From: Pinus tabuliformis
Taxonomy: Eukaryota; Streptophyta; Pinopsida; Pinales; Pinaceae
DNA: 64,000 nucleotides
NCBI GenBank assembly: GCA_031772625.1
Contig: CM062814.1
Coordinates: forward strand, 826,654,757 to 826,718,756
Direction: 5' to 3'
Shown here: positions 1 to 11,506 of the stretch, one piece after another
Layout of the letters: every line of letters begins with the position of its first letter
How positions within the stretch are numbered: position 1 is the stretch's first letter
The notes under the pieces: model-generated
Databases searched by the model: none
Told to the model about the DNA's origin: nothing
The model's input: the letters and a program-made list of their open reading frames with translations, nothing else
Translations under genes and position numbers: made by a program

Positions 1-22
1 TCAGTCAAAAGAATAATTTTTT

Positions 23-27
23 GAAGG
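23..27. repeat. Element A target-site duplication, left copy (GAAGG)
   Basis: The five bases GAAGG lie directly before the left LTR and again directly after the right LTR at 26009-26013. This is the size made by plant LTR retrotransposon integrases. Confidence 0.9.
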
Positions 28-1463
28 TGTAATGTTCCTAAACAAGAATACAAGTGATATACAAAGCATGCAAACAATCCAGCAATCAGAAAAATGAAAT
101 ACACATTAAGCACACATGGAAACACTGAAAATAGAGAACTGTTGAGCCATTTTATTACCTCTTCAGGAGCAAATACAATAGTAAAATAGAATGGTGCACC
201 TGGGCTTGTCTCAATGAACAAACACGACAAAACCCAGGAGAGAAAACACTGAACTGAAGGTTGCTATAACTGCTGCACCAAACTGAACTTCGCTGCCCTA
301 GAAAACTGTTCTGTCTGCTGACTTCGAAGTGCTGGAATCACTGCTTCCTGTGCTCAGAAAATTATGAGATTTCAGCTCCTTGCTCCTTGGCCTAAACCCC
401 GAAAAACCCATGAAGGAATTGGCCAAATGTTGACCTCGGAATTTTGTCCCACATTTCCCTTAGCTCCTCTAGCTGCTGGCTCAGTTGGGACCCTTGTTTG
501 ACCCCTTAGATCTGCCCAGAAAATTCTATAAAATTAGGAGTGTGATCCTTGCCCAAAACCCAGAAAAACAAAGAAAGGAATTTCGCTGGTTTAGACTTCT
601 GAAATTCGACTCCCTTTGAGCCCAGCTTCAGCGGCAATTGCAAAACTCGGCCTGCTAGAATCTGCATGTAAATCCTCCCGGAAATGGACCCAAAGTGCTG
701 GGCTGACCTCTGCTATGAATCCCTTGACTTCCCGGATGGGCTTCCGGCCTATGGCACCCGCTCTTTAGGTCCACAAAGTTGCTGGGCTGGCCCTCTGCGC
801 TCTCCCCAAGCCCAGTGATTTGAACTGCTGGGACGCTGGCTCTGCTGGCTTCGAAACTCACAAGAAAGGTTGGCCCTTTGCTGCTTTACCAATCCTCTAA
901 CTCTCCCGACAAATGCTTGATCACTGATAGCTCCAAACTCCCCCCACGTATTCTTTAGCTAGCCAGAAATAAGCACCCCCTGTTGTGACTAAATGGTAGT
1001 GCTATAATGCACTCCTGGAACTCTTGGAATACTTATGAAACTGCCTCTCTAGGGCGGGCATGGATGGTCCCCCGAAGTAGAGGTTGAATCTCCCGCTTGA
1101 GAGATTTGTGGCTAAATAGCCGGTTGACTCAGCGAAACAGTAGAGCGAACAGTCAAGTAATTTTGATTGTAAGGTGTAATAATGAATCCAAAATGAGAGT
1201 TGCTCCCTCCTTATAACTCCTTGGGCCTCCCTAGCCTCATGTGGGCCCTTCTATCCACCTATTCGACTTTCCCTCCAAGCTATTCGAATGGGCCAATTCG
1301 AACTCCCATGTGGGTGGCCCCCACATTCCACTAGCAACCAAATAAAGTCAAATTGCCTCCTAAGTCCCTAAGTCGAAAATGATGGGTTCTCTTCCTTAGC
1401 CAAAATTGTGCAAAATTGTGTAGCAGCACCCTGTTACAAATGTATTTGAGAAGGGACATGACA
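28..1463 (-). repeat. Element A, left LTR (3' LTR)
   Basis: Direct partner of 24584-26008. In transcription sense it starts TGTCATGTCCC and ends AACATTACA, giving TG...CA ends. Short ORFs inside it have no family features. It is 1436 bp against 1425 bp for its partner, with many substitutions between them. Confidence 0.93.
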
Positions 1464-1477
1464 GTCCTCCCCTCCCA
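1464..1477 (-). other. Element A polypurine tract
   Basis: Minus strand reads TGGGAGGGGAGGAC directly before the LTR. This is the expected plus-strand priming tract at the 3' end of the internal region. Confidence 0.85.
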
Positions 1478-1501
1478 AATGTTGCTTGCCCTCAAGCAAC
1501 C

Positions 1502-2744
1502 TCAAAGTTGGGTGCTCCAAAATGTGCTCACCCTCCCAGGTGGCATCCTCATCCGGCAAGCTCCTCCATGCACCAAAAATCGCTTGTCCTCAAGCAATGC
1601 CTGGGCAAGCATCCTCTCTAACTGTTGCTCCCCACTGTCATTGCAAAATGTGCTAGGGTCCCAGATGTGCCACTGGATCGTGCCTGACCTCTGCACTGTC
1701 CTGATATGAAAGAATCCTTCAATACCAGGATCCCAGGCAATCTTGTCCAACATGAAGCTCCCCTCACTCCACTCACTATCCTGCCCAGTGAAAGTACCAG
1801 AAGTCCCCTGCTCCATCAGTGACTCGCTAAAGCCCAATGGAAGATCTGTATGATCTCCCCCTGCAGTAGCCAGTGCATCCCTAAAGGTTATTGAGCTGTG
1901 AAGAGTTGTGATGCCCCAGTTCCCTGCTAGTCCCAGAGTGGTGCCACCATGCTGACGCTACGCTACTCTGACTATGTCATACTCCCCATCGTGCGCAGTC
2001 AGTATCCTCCTCTCTTGGAACTCGATGGTGGAGTACTGAAAGAGGCGAGACACATCCTGCCTGGGCATCTCCATGGCACCAAGGCCTACCCATCCAAATC
2101 TAACTCCGAACCTATGCAGCAACAGAGAATGTTTGCCTCCCCATATGATGAAACCCTTTGTGAAGCGCCATGTGTCATCCCAAGAGCGAACTATATCACT
2201 CTCTGCCACAACCCCGCTCATGATGAGTGATCTATTGATCAACTGAATCCTTGTATCCCATAGCCAGACCGACTGCGGCATAGCTCTGTCAATCGATGGA
2301 ATCCCTCTGGCCCTCATCTCTAGTCCTTGCATGTGATCACTATATAGGCTTCACATATCGTGGGCTAATATGATGCATGCTAATCTGCCTTGTGCCTGGC
2401 ACTGTGTAGTATTGATGATCACTGGAATCCATGTGTGTCAAAGAGCTACCTCTTGAATGCAACCAAAAGATGGGTATCCGATACTCGTAATCGACTCAGG
2501 GTATGTGGATCCCTCCTGTCCCTGCCAACCATCTCGCCTTGGTCTGCCATCCACGCTCTTGATAATGTGCCAATATAAGGTCTAGAGCCTGGACACATAC
2601 TGGGAAACTACATCAGTTGTACCCGGTATCCTTTGCTCAAGCATGGTCCTGACATGCCCTGAGAAAAGAGTGACACATGTCTCCCTTGTGACTAGTTCCC
2701 TAGACATAGGCTCGGTGATGAACGATATGCCAACCCTGCAGATG
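1502..2744 (-). pseudogene. Element A internal ORF, part 3 (C-terminal), decayed
   Basis: About 415 codons stay in one frame with four internal stops (near 2582, 2439, 2340 and 1958). The frame ends at 1502, just before the polypurine tract. The longest open piece (2332-1958) has a Trp-rich, protein-like composition (SWDDTWRFTKGFIIWGG). The piece from 1837 to 1502 ends in an ARMLAQ-like, Lys/Arg-containing tail. No reverse transcriptase, RNase H, integrase or chromodomain pattern is visible. Several stops are TAG or TGA, as expected from C-to-T change in a methylated repeat. Function unknown. Confidence 0.45.
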
Positions 2745-2749
2745 ATCAC
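2745..2749. repeat. Element B target-site duplication, left copy (ATCAC)
   Basis: ATCAC lies directly before the 5' LTR and is repeated at 14226-14230 after the 3' LTR. Confidence 0.9.
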
Positions 2750-4073
2750 TGTTGGTATCATCCCAAGACCCCTTTTTCCTCCTAAAAACATATCATTTAC
2801 CCATTCCTTTTCATCATATATCCCTTAGAATCCTTGAAAATTAATTATTAATAGTCTTATAGTTATTAAAATGCATTAAAATTGATTTAGGAATTTTATG
2901 TTGAAGAATTAGAAGCTTTTGGTGAAATGGTTACAGGAAGTTCCAACATCCTGTAATTAGCTCATTGTTTGACATGTGGCACAATAGCTGGGCTAGAACG
3001 AAAGGCATGGATGAAAAGTAGAATGTCCAAGCATGGACAAACACCTATCCTACAGCCGGATCGACCCTCCTACATGCGCGGTCAACTCAGGTCAAAGCAT
3101 GGCACACTGGCGACAAAGGCAGAAACAACAGCTCATTCTAATTTGATTTAGTTTTTGTTCTTTTTGAAATCAGTTAGGATAGAAACATTTTGAAAAGCTC
3201 GATGTAATAAAAGTGGCAACAGCCAAATTCCGAATGTACATTCATTATCGAAATGACATGGTTGTGCTAGACATATGTAAATACAGTCCGAGTAATGGAT
3301 AGAAGGTTAATCGTTGTATCATTCTGAAGCAGAGTTTTTAAACTTAATACTAAGAACCCAGTTGCAGTTACGACTTGTGTCTAGTGCATTGATTTGATAT
3401 TCGGTCGAATATAGTCCAGTGTACCTCTGGAACGCGGACGGGCCCTGCGTTCAACCGGTATACTGTTCTTTTCATTTTATTTGCACTTAGGTATTATATG
3501 GTTTGCACAACAGTTACAATTAATTGGTTTCGATTTCCATAGCTCTTGATTTCCATCGAATGTATATGGTTTGCGTTTATGGTAATGCTGAACAGTCATC
3601 ACTGAGATCTGGAAGTGCGTCCTGTAAGGGATTCGATCCCTGTGTTGTCTTTTAAAAGCACTGTCATAAACTTTGTTTTCATTTCACAATCCATTTATGA
3701 TCTCTGTATATTTTGATATTGTATAAATATTAGTGAATGCTGGGTGTTTACTGAACAAGGGTTTTATGTGTAATGTCTTTGTAAGGAGATTGAGATCATT
3801 GTTGCAGTGATACACAGTGTTTAGTTTCAGTGTGTAATTTGGTAAATGCATTTAATGATAGCATTGTAATCAGGTATATTAGCAGAGTGACCTGAGTGTT
3901 TGGATGATAAGTGACATACCCCAGTCTTCCGTAAAGAAGCCCTGTGACCTACATCATAACCACTTAGCCAACAATCCTTTATGTCTATATACTTTAGACG
4001 CATGCCTCTAAGCTTATGCATCCTGGTCGATAATTAATATAGTCTAGTCTAGTACCCTAGCTAGAACACTACA
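2750..4073 (+). repeat. Element B 5' LTR
   Basis: Starts TGTTGGTATC and ends GAACACTACA, then TTT and the primer site. It matches 12903-14225 almost base for base. The end is set by comparison with the right copy (GAACAGTACA) and by the target duplication that follows that copy. Confidence 0.93.
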
Positions 4074-4076
4074 TTT

Positions 4077-4094
4077 TGGCGCCGTTGCCGGGGA
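4077..4094 (+). other. Element B primer-binding site (tRNA-Asp type)
   Basis: TGGCGCCGTTGCCGGGGA begins three bases after the 5' LTR. From family knowledge, this sequence is the primer site of many Athila- and Tat-type elements and is complementary to the 3' end of a plant tRNA, usually given as tRNA-Asp. The tRNA identity is recalled, not checked. Confidence 0.85.
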
Positions 4095-4179
4095 GGCGTA
4101 CTTAAAGGATTCAGACAAAAAGAAAAAAATTTCAACACACAAAAATAAACAAAAACACAGTTAGAAATCATGTTCATTT

Positions 4180-5226
4180 ATGCCTAGATTTAGAGACAGT
4201 CAAGGGAGATTTGTAAAAACCCCCCACCATCCAAAAACTAACCCATCATCATCAGGAGCAGACTCTCTAGGGAATACAACACCAGCTGAGGAAGTTATCC
4301 AAACATTGGCAGAAAAATTTTATTCAGGACAGAAACTTACTCTTATTGAGAGGGAAACTCTATTCACACATAAATCGCAGAAGAAGCACTTTCCTAGACC
4401 TTCTACACAAGGAGAAAGTAGTACAGTTACCAAACAATCTTCCTTCCTCCTTTTTCCACCAAGTGACACTGACACAAAGAGACCAATTAGAATGGCTGAG
4501 GAAGGATCTGGATCAGTACCACGCCAAGGAGATGAAGAGGAGTCAACTTTTAAGTTCCCTATACATGAACCACAGGAGGATGAGGAGATCAAAATGAAAA
4601 ACATACCCCCATCCGTGCTACCAAATTTCTATGGTATGGCTTCGGAGGATCCGGACTCATTCTTGTTCGAGTTTGACATTGTATGTCGAACTTATGGCTA
4701 TACAGATGATGCCCATAGGCTTAGATTGTTCCCAGCCACATTAAAGGCATTAGCCTTAAAATGGTTCATGGGGCTTGGTGAGCATGCTATAGTTGATTGG
4801 GACGGTATGAGGAGAATATTTCTTAGGAAATACCAGCCTTATTGCAGATCCAAAGACTCTAAAGATGATATCTTTAGAATGAGTCAGCAAGAGGATGAAA
4901 CCTTAGAGGAATATTTAGAACGGTTTGTCTACAACTTACAAAAATCTAAACACCGAACTATGCCTCCTGATTTGGTCCGCACAATATTCTTGAAAGGTAT
5001 CCGAGAGGAATACATGGATGATCTCAACTTGATGGGCAAAGGTGACATTTCTGCCTTACCCTTTGAAGAAATCGCTGAGTTGTGCGAAAAGTATTCAAGG
5101 AGTAAAGCTAAAATGGGAAAGAGAAGCCTGTCATCAAGGGTCACAAAATCTGCCTCTGCAAGTGTTACAAGGGCCGAAATAGGGAATCTTTTAGAAGAGT
5201 TTAAAACAGATCTGTTAACACTCTAG
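4180..5226 (+). CDS. Gag polyprotein, capsid part (element B)
   Basis: Structural protein that forms the intracellular retrotransposon particle and packages its RNA. The 348 codons begin with the basic MPRFRDSQGRFVKTP stretch typical of OTA elements. The retrotransposon gag domain lies at about residues 140-265, with the WFMGLGEHAIVDWDGMRRIF segment and the DETLEEYLERF segment. The frame stops at 5226 (TAG). The following sequence, shifted by one base, continues as coding (LGNQIDTLK...) into the zinc-knuckle part at 5283, so a one-base loss near 5216-5220 has cut Gag in two. Expression would start from the 5' LTR. Confidence 0.85.
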   Translation: MPRFRDSQGRFVKTPHHPKTNPSSSGADSLGNTTPAEEVIQTLAEKFYSGQKLTLIERETLFTHKSQKKHFPRPSTQGESSTVTKQSSFLLFPPSDTDTKRPIRMAEEGSGSVPRQGDEEESTFKFPIHEPQEDEEIKMKNIPPSVLPNFYGMASEDPDSFLFEFDIVCRTYGYTDDAHRLRLFPATLKALALKWFMGLGEHAIVDWDGMRRIFLRKYQPYCRSKDSKDDIFRMSQQEDETLEEYLERFVYNLQKSKHRTMPPDLVRTIFLKGIREEYMDDLNLMGKGDISALPFEEIAELCEKYSRSKAKMGKRSLSSRVTKSASASVTRAEIGNLLEEFKTDLLTL

Positions 5227-5282
5227 GGAACCAAATTGACACTCTAAAAGCCAAGAAGAAACAAGAAGATGAAGATCATATC

Positions 5283-5954
5283 ATGGCTATCTTCTGCCCA
5301 AAATGCCGAAAAAAACATGCATTAAAAGATTGCCCTCTAGAGAATATCCAAGTTTGTGCTTTCTGTACTGAACATCATGATATGTTTAACTGTCCTAAAG
5401 TTAAAATTTTGCAGAACTGTAATATGGCAACCAATACAGAGATGGAAAACGTGTATTACATGGGCACAAAGCGACCATGGCAGCCAAGGCCAGCAACCCA
5501 AGGTATGTTTCCAAATCAAAATCTGCAATTTCCTATGAATGATCAAATGTATGCACAAAACTCATGGAATGTACCCATGCCATGGCAGCACCAAAACCAA
5601 CCACAACACCAATGGAGACCGTCTCAACAGTACTCCCAATCTTATCATACATATCCTCAATCATACCCACCTTACTCACAACCATATCAACAATACCAAC
5701 AGCCGTATCCATCACATTCTCAACCATATCAGCAGTATCCTCAGCAAGTTGTCTATCAGCCCCAACCTCCTCAACAAGCACTGCCTGCTCCTCCACCAAT
5801 AAATGCACCACAACTGCAATTTCCAGCTAACTCACAACCTCCCAGACCCACTCAAATTCCTGCTCAAACTGTCCCAAATCCGAATAATAGAGCAGAGAGG
5901 CCAGCCTACAATGTAGAAGAAGGAACCTCATATTCCACAAGGATTCTCCAATAA
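5283..5954 (+). CDS. Gag, nucleocapsid part with two zinc knuckles and Pro/Gln/Tyr-rich tail (element B)
   Basis: This is the C-terminal part of Gag, in another frame because of the upstream indel. Two C-x2-C-x3-H-x4-C knuckles follow each other (CPKCRKKHALKDC and CAFCTEHHDMFNC, residues about 6-45). They are expected to bind the element's RNA. From about residue 75 the chain is a low-complexity Pro/Gln/Tyr-rich region of about 130 residues with repeated SQPYQQYQQPY-like units. It ends at 5954 with a stop. The pol frame starts 84 bases further on, so pol is either expressed separately or has been split off by another indel. Confidence 0.8.
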   Translation: MAIFCPKCRKKHALKDCPLENIQVCAFCTEHHDMFNCPKVKILQNCNMATNTEMENVYYMGTKRPWQPRPATQGMFPNQNLQFPMNDQMYAQNSWNVPMPWQHQNQPQHQWRPSQQYSQSYHTYPQSYPPYSQPYQQYQQPYPSHSQPYQQYPQQVVYQPQPPQQALPAPPPINAPQLQFPANSQPPRPTQIPAQTVPNPNNRAERPAYNVEEGTSYSTRILQ

Positions 5955-6037
5955 CAGATAAGCAAGAAGAAAACACCGAAAAGGAAAATGAAATGACAAA
6001 TTAAACAAAACCAAACAATGATACCAAAGATAAACAG

Positions 6038-9000
6038 ATGCAACCACTGCATCCACCTTTTCCAGACCGATTGGTCCAAGTAAAACCACCACTGTCTATA
6101 CCACAATTTGATGTCTTAGATGAACTTAAAAATGTCTACATAAAAATCCCACTGCTGCAAGCTATAAAAGACATTCCTATCTATACCAAAGCCATCAAAG
6201 ACATGTGCCTCAAGAAGCCTGCTAGGAAAAGGATTGATCCTCAAACCATTCATGTTTTAGGAAATTTAGCAGGCCTTATGACCAATACCATCTCCATGGA
6301 GAAGTATGTTGATCCTGGCATTCCCAAAGTGACCACCATCATTAACAACATACGGATTCCAAACACTTTGATAGATCTTGGAGCCGCAATCAATGTCATG
6401 ACTCTTGAAACCATGAGAACACTCCAGCTCATGAATTTGCAACATACCACGATTGTTCTAGAACTAGCTGATAGATCCAAAGTCATTCCTGAAGGGATTT
6501 TGGAAGACATCATTGTCTCACTGGACTCTTGGGAGTATCCAGTGGATTTCCTAGTCCTTCAACCCAAATCCAATTTAGGAGGACACCCTATCATCCTAGG
6601 TAGACCATGGTTAGCGACTGCTGATGCATTTATAGGATGTCGATCAGGCAACATGATCATTTCAAGGGGGACCGAAAGAAAACAACTCACCCTTTATCCA
6701 TCGACACAATCACCAACAGTAACATATAATTTGTGGCTTGATGATAAATATAATGATAAAGAAGAAGTACAATCTGTTTTTAGCATTGACCAAATCTATG
6801 ATTTCCAGGACCAAGACAATAATGATTTGGTAGAATTATTCCTTTCTCAACCTGATATATCTGAAAATTTGAGAAGTGAACAATATCATGCTGCAGATGT
6901 ACTTCTGGCCGAAAGCTTTCAGGAAACATGCACCATCCAATCTTTGCAAACTACATTTCACGACATTTTTCCAGTTCAATCCATCACCAATACACAGAGT
7001 CAGATCATAGAAATTAGTCCAGGGAAAACTCTGAACATAGGCAATCACCTAGACTCATCTCAACGAGAGAAATTGATTAAACTCTTGAGAAAATACCAAA
7101 AAGCCTTTGCTTGTGACTACACCGATATGCATGGGATTCACCCCGACACATGCACTCACCATATCTATACAGATAGCACCATTAAACCAGTGAGGCAACC
7201 GCAGAGAAGAATGAACCCCATGCTCCAAGATATTGTCAGAGAGGAATTGCAAAAACTTTTGAGAGTTAATTTTATATATCCTATTTCTGACAGTCAGTGG
7301 GTATCCCCATTGGTTATAGTGCCCAAGAAAAATGGTAAGTGGCGTATTTGTGTTGATTACAGACAGCTGAACAAAGCAACGCTCAAAGATTACTTCCCAC
7401 TGCCATTTATTGACCAAGTGTTAGACACCCTAGCTGGCAAATCATCATTTTCTTTTCTTGATGGTTTCAGTGGCTACAACCAGATCAGGATAGCCTCTGA
7501 AGACCAGGACAAAACCACATTCACCTGTCCTTGGGGCACCTATGCCTACAATGTTTTGCCATTTGGACTTTGTAACGCTCCAGCTACATTTCAGAGAGCT
7601 GTGTTAGCTATTTTCGCTGATTTAATTCATGATTGTGTTGAAGTCTACATGGATGATTTTTCAGTATATGGCAATTCATTTGAACATGCATTAGAAAATC
7701 TTGAGAGAGTTTTGAAAAGATGTATTGAAGCTAACCTGTCCCTTAGCAATGAAAAGTGCTTTATGATGTTAAACGAAGGGATAGTGTTAGGCCACTATAT
7801 TTCTTTTCAAGGCATCCAGGTTGACCCAGCCAAGATCCAGATCATAGCTGATTTGCCAATTCCACAGAATCAAAGAGAGGTAAGAAGTTTCCTTGGGTAT
7901 GCAAGCTATTACCGCAGATTTATTGAAAATTTTAGTAAGATAGCTTTACCTTTGTTTAAACTTCTAATCAAAGATGTACTTTTCAACTGGAATGAGAACT
8001 GCCAACAAGCATTCGAACAACTCAAAAAGAAACTATCTACCGCACCAGTCTTGAGAGGGCCTAATTGGAGCCTACCATTTCATATCTTTACAGATGCATC
8101 CGACACTGCAGTAGGTGCATCCTTAGGCCAAAAAGAGGAATCTTGTACTTATGCCATTTATTTCATTAGTAAAAATCTAACACCTGCAGAGTTAAACTAC
8201 ACAGTTACAGAAAAGGAAACACTTGCCATCATTTATGCTGTGAATAAATTCCGACATTACATAACTGGTTATGAGGTCTTTGTACATATTGATCATTTGG
8301 CCATTAGACATTTAATGAATAAACCAATAACTAGTGGCAGAGTTACCAGATGGCTACTATTGTTACAGGAATTTAACATCACAGTGTTAGATAGACCAGG
8401 CAAAGAGAACCAGGTGGCAGATTTTCTCTCTAGACTGCAAAATCCAGGTGAGGTTGTTCGAGTTGAAGATTCTTTTCCAGATGAAAACTTATTTGCAATT
8501 TCCATAGTAACTCCTTGGTATGCTGATTTGGCCAATTATTTGTCTACAGGAAGGACACCTCCACACTTTACTGCAAAGGAAAGGAAGAGACTAGTCAAAC
8601 AAAGTGCTAGATATTCATGGCTTAATGGCAATTTATTTTACACCGGTTATGATATGATTATTAGGAGATGTGTAAGAAATGATGAGGTAATTGATATTTT
8701 AAAATCTTGCCATGATGAACCGTGTGGTGGGCATTTTGCAGCGAAGCGGACAACATTCAAAGTTATTACTCTTGGATACTACTGGCCATCCATTTTCAAG
8801 GATGCCAAGAAGTATGTAAAGAGTTGTGACGGCTGCCAAAGAATGGGCAGGCCCACAGCTACCGATGAGATGCCCCTTCAGCCCCAAGTTCACTTAGAGC
8901 CATTTGATAAGTGGGCTCTAGACTTTATAGGACCCATTAACCCAACCTCCAATGGTAAGAAGTACATCTTAGTATGTACTGATTACCTCACAAAGTGGGC

Positions 9001-9845
9001 TGAAGCAAAAGCACTGGTTAGAGCAACCGAATAGACAGTAGTCAATTTCCTTGTTGAGGAGATTTTTGTGAGGTATGGTACCAAGGGAAATTGTGACTGA
9101 TCAAGGTACTCAATTCACCTCAAAGTTAGTGAAGGATATCACAGACAAATACCAAATCAAGCATAGGAAAAGTACCCCTTACCATCCACAGGCCAATGGG
9201 CAGGTGGAATCCACAAACAAAACCTTGGAAGGCATCATTACTAAAACTGTTGCAATGAACAGGAAAAACTGGGAAGAGAAGCTCAAAGATGCACTCTGGG
9301 CTTACAGGATTACCTGGAAGGATACTACAGGATTTACACCATATCAATTGGTGTACGGCAAAGAGGTAATGCTTCCTATTCAGTTCCAAATACATACTTT
9401 TAAACTGGCTGCAGATTTACAAATTGATTTGGACCAAGCACAAAAAGAAAGAATTCAGCAGTTGAACCAGCTGGATGAGATGAGGCAGCAAGCAGAGGAA
9501 ACCACAATCCTCATGCAAAAACAAAGGAAGCAGTGGCATGATGCACATATTAAGAAGAAGCAGTTTAAGGAAGGTGACTGGGCTTTACTTTTTGACTCAA
9601 AATTCAGAGATCATAAAGCCAAGTTCACCACCCATTGGATGGGCCCCTATGAAATTGTTCAGGCTTATGACAATGGTTCAGTCAAGCTCAAAACTATTGA
9701 TGGAGAAGGTCACTCCTTCACAGTCAATGGTCATCGCCTGAAACTATACACCAAGCCCATCAGCAAGCAAGATTTTCTCCATACACTATCTCAGCAAAGA
9801 GAGGTTGAGGTACTGCAGCCCTCAGCTGCAGTATCACTGCCTTAG
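6038..9845 (+). pseudogene. Pol polyprotein (protease, RT, RNase H, integrase), broken in integrase (element B)
   Basis: Open frame from 6038 to 9034 (998 codons), then 9075-9845. In order: protease with [11 protein letters not shown] (about residue 113); reverse transcriptase with [25 protein letters not shown] and the catalytic YMDD (about residues 537-540); RNase H with [14 protein letters not shown]; integrase zinc finger (H-x-H and CDGCQRMG); core with DFIGP and, after the break, VTDQGTQF and YHPQANGQVE. The gypsy-type order is clear. Two lesions interrupt integrase: a TAG at 9032-9034, probably from CAG, and a two-base loss near 9078 that shifts the frame. Reverse transcriptase and RNase H look intact. 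The C-terminal integrase tail (GPYEIVQAYDNGSVKL) is present. Confidence 0.92.
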
Positions 9846-9870
9846 TTTCATTTCCTTTCAATTTCAGAGT

Positions 9871-9971
9871 CAAAAAGAAAAAAAAAAAAAAAAAATATAA
9901 AAAAAATTAATATAAAACAAAAACTAAAAAAAAATATATATATATATATATATAAAAAAATAAAATAATAA
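9871..9971. repeat. A-rich tract and (AT)n microsatellite
   Basis: A long run of A with short interruptions is followed by about ten AT units. It lies just downstream of the pol stop. Confidence 0.85.
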
Positions 9972-10120
9972 TGGGTTAGATGTGAAAACCAGTCTCTGGC
10001 ACACTCTAACCTCGAATTCCTACTTGAAAACCAATTCGTTGGCGGGTATGAATTCTCTTTCTTTTGTTCACTGTTTGATTTATCAGCTGAATCATGACTT
10101 GAGGACAAGTCAAAATTTTA

Positions 10121-10132
10121 GTCGGGGAGAGA
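10121..10132 (+). other. Internal polypurine tract-like copy (element B)
   Basis: GTCGGGGAGAGA is identical to the 12 bases directly before the 3' LTR. Both copies are preceded by a GAGGACA motif about 20 bases upstream. This is the usual context of the tract that follows pol in OTA elements. Confidence 0.7.
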
Positions 10133-10269
10133 GGCATCAGCACTTCGTTCTTTTATCTCTCCATTGTAATTCTTAAAGATTTCTTATCCTATATCTTCAC
10201 TGTAAATTTCCAAAGCAGCCTGTTCCAACATTTCAGACTTCAATAAATAAGCTGTTTTGTCATTGTTTT

Positions 10270-10640
10270 ATCTCAGAGGGACCTGGTTATAAACATTATG
10301 CAGGGGGACCTGTTTTGTCCAGACAACTATGCTACCAACACCAGCAGTAATGGGCCCTGTTTAAGACATTCAGAAGGGACCTGTTAAAGAAATTGACACC
10401 AAGGGCTACTTCAACGAAGTTCCATCAAGTTTCTACAAGGATTTGGGCACCAAGACTCCATCAAATGCCCAAGCTCAGTGACCCTGTATCAATATAAGGA
10501 GCTGCATGAACATTTTCAAATTTTTCTCAAGGGACCTGTTACATTCAATCTTTCTCAAGGGACCTGTTACATCTTCAAATTTTTCTCAAAGGATCTGTGC
10601 ATTCAATCTTTCTTAGAGGACCTGTTACAACAAGCAAGAG
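10270..10640 (+). repeat. Cluster of GGGACCTGTT short repeats
   Basis: The core GGGACCTG or close variants occurs about eight times in 370 bp (for example near 10278, 10307, 10377, 10531, 10560 and 10618), at irregular spacing. Some copies are joined by a repeated TTCAATCTTTCTCAA stretch. Confidence 0.7.
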
Positions 10641-11506
10641 ATCAGTCAAAAAGGGACTAGCTACTCAGCATGTCAATACAACAATGACCAACAAAAGAGT
10701 AATATGTTTCTTGTTCTTAAACATTTAATTTCTTAGATTGATTTTTAATGTAACTTTGATGACTGTGAACTGTTATGATTGATTTCAAGGACACCTACAT
10801 TTCCTATCATCCCTTATTCCACCGATTCTCATCATTCTCATACATCAACCTATTCATACTTCTAAAACCCATTACCAACACATCAACCTTGTCATACATC
10901 CTACAGTCATACCAACATCCTCCATCCGATCGAATGCCAACTGAAATAGGACACGTGGCGGATTATGTTTTTAAATACAAGGGAAAGAGACAAATGTAAA
11001 GCGGCCTATCTATTTCATTCCACACAGCCAAATCATGACTCCACCACCCGACGTACCCAATGATTCAAGGGACTCCCCAAAACCATACCCAGCATTATAT
11101 ATATACGCTCCCAGCGCTCTTGTGGTGACATCTATGTAAGCGTACAACACTCCTCTGTTTTAAAATGAATGGATACGCTGTGAAGTGAGTACAGCCGGTT
11201 ATCCCACCATCATTTCCGCATTCGATTCCCATAACTTTCAAAGTAGAATCAGAAGCAGTGAGCGCCGAAAGAAGTATTATCATTTGGGTTCGATTTACAC
11301 AGTGAGGATTGGAAGCAGTGAGCGCCGAAAGAGGAAAGTATAACCACTCTGTTTTGACTCCCACCACAGTCATAAGACAATCGACCGACCGAGCATCATA
11401 TTGAAGATTAAGGGAAGCGATACACCAGGTAACAAATTTGAAATTTCTTTGTTAAAATTGTAAGAACATAAACAGAGAAGGGTTAGAAGCACGACCCTCT
11501 GCCACT

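Larger units (their letters stand above)
9846..11506 (+). other. Element B spacer between pol and the extra ORF
   Basis: No convincing coding region. It holds an A-rich/AT microsatellite (9871-9971), a second purine tract (10121-10132) and a cluster of short GGGACCTGTT repeats (about 10270-10640). The right part (10780-11500) carries small ORFs without motifs and two copies of GAAGCAGTGAGCGCCGAAAG (about 11250 and 11310). Confidence 0.7.

Noticed and set aside
5533-5811. Antisense open frame opposite the Gag tail
   Set aside because: It is the mirror of the Pro/Gln/Tyr-rich repeat of Gag; its Val/Met-rich composition follows from the sense codons.
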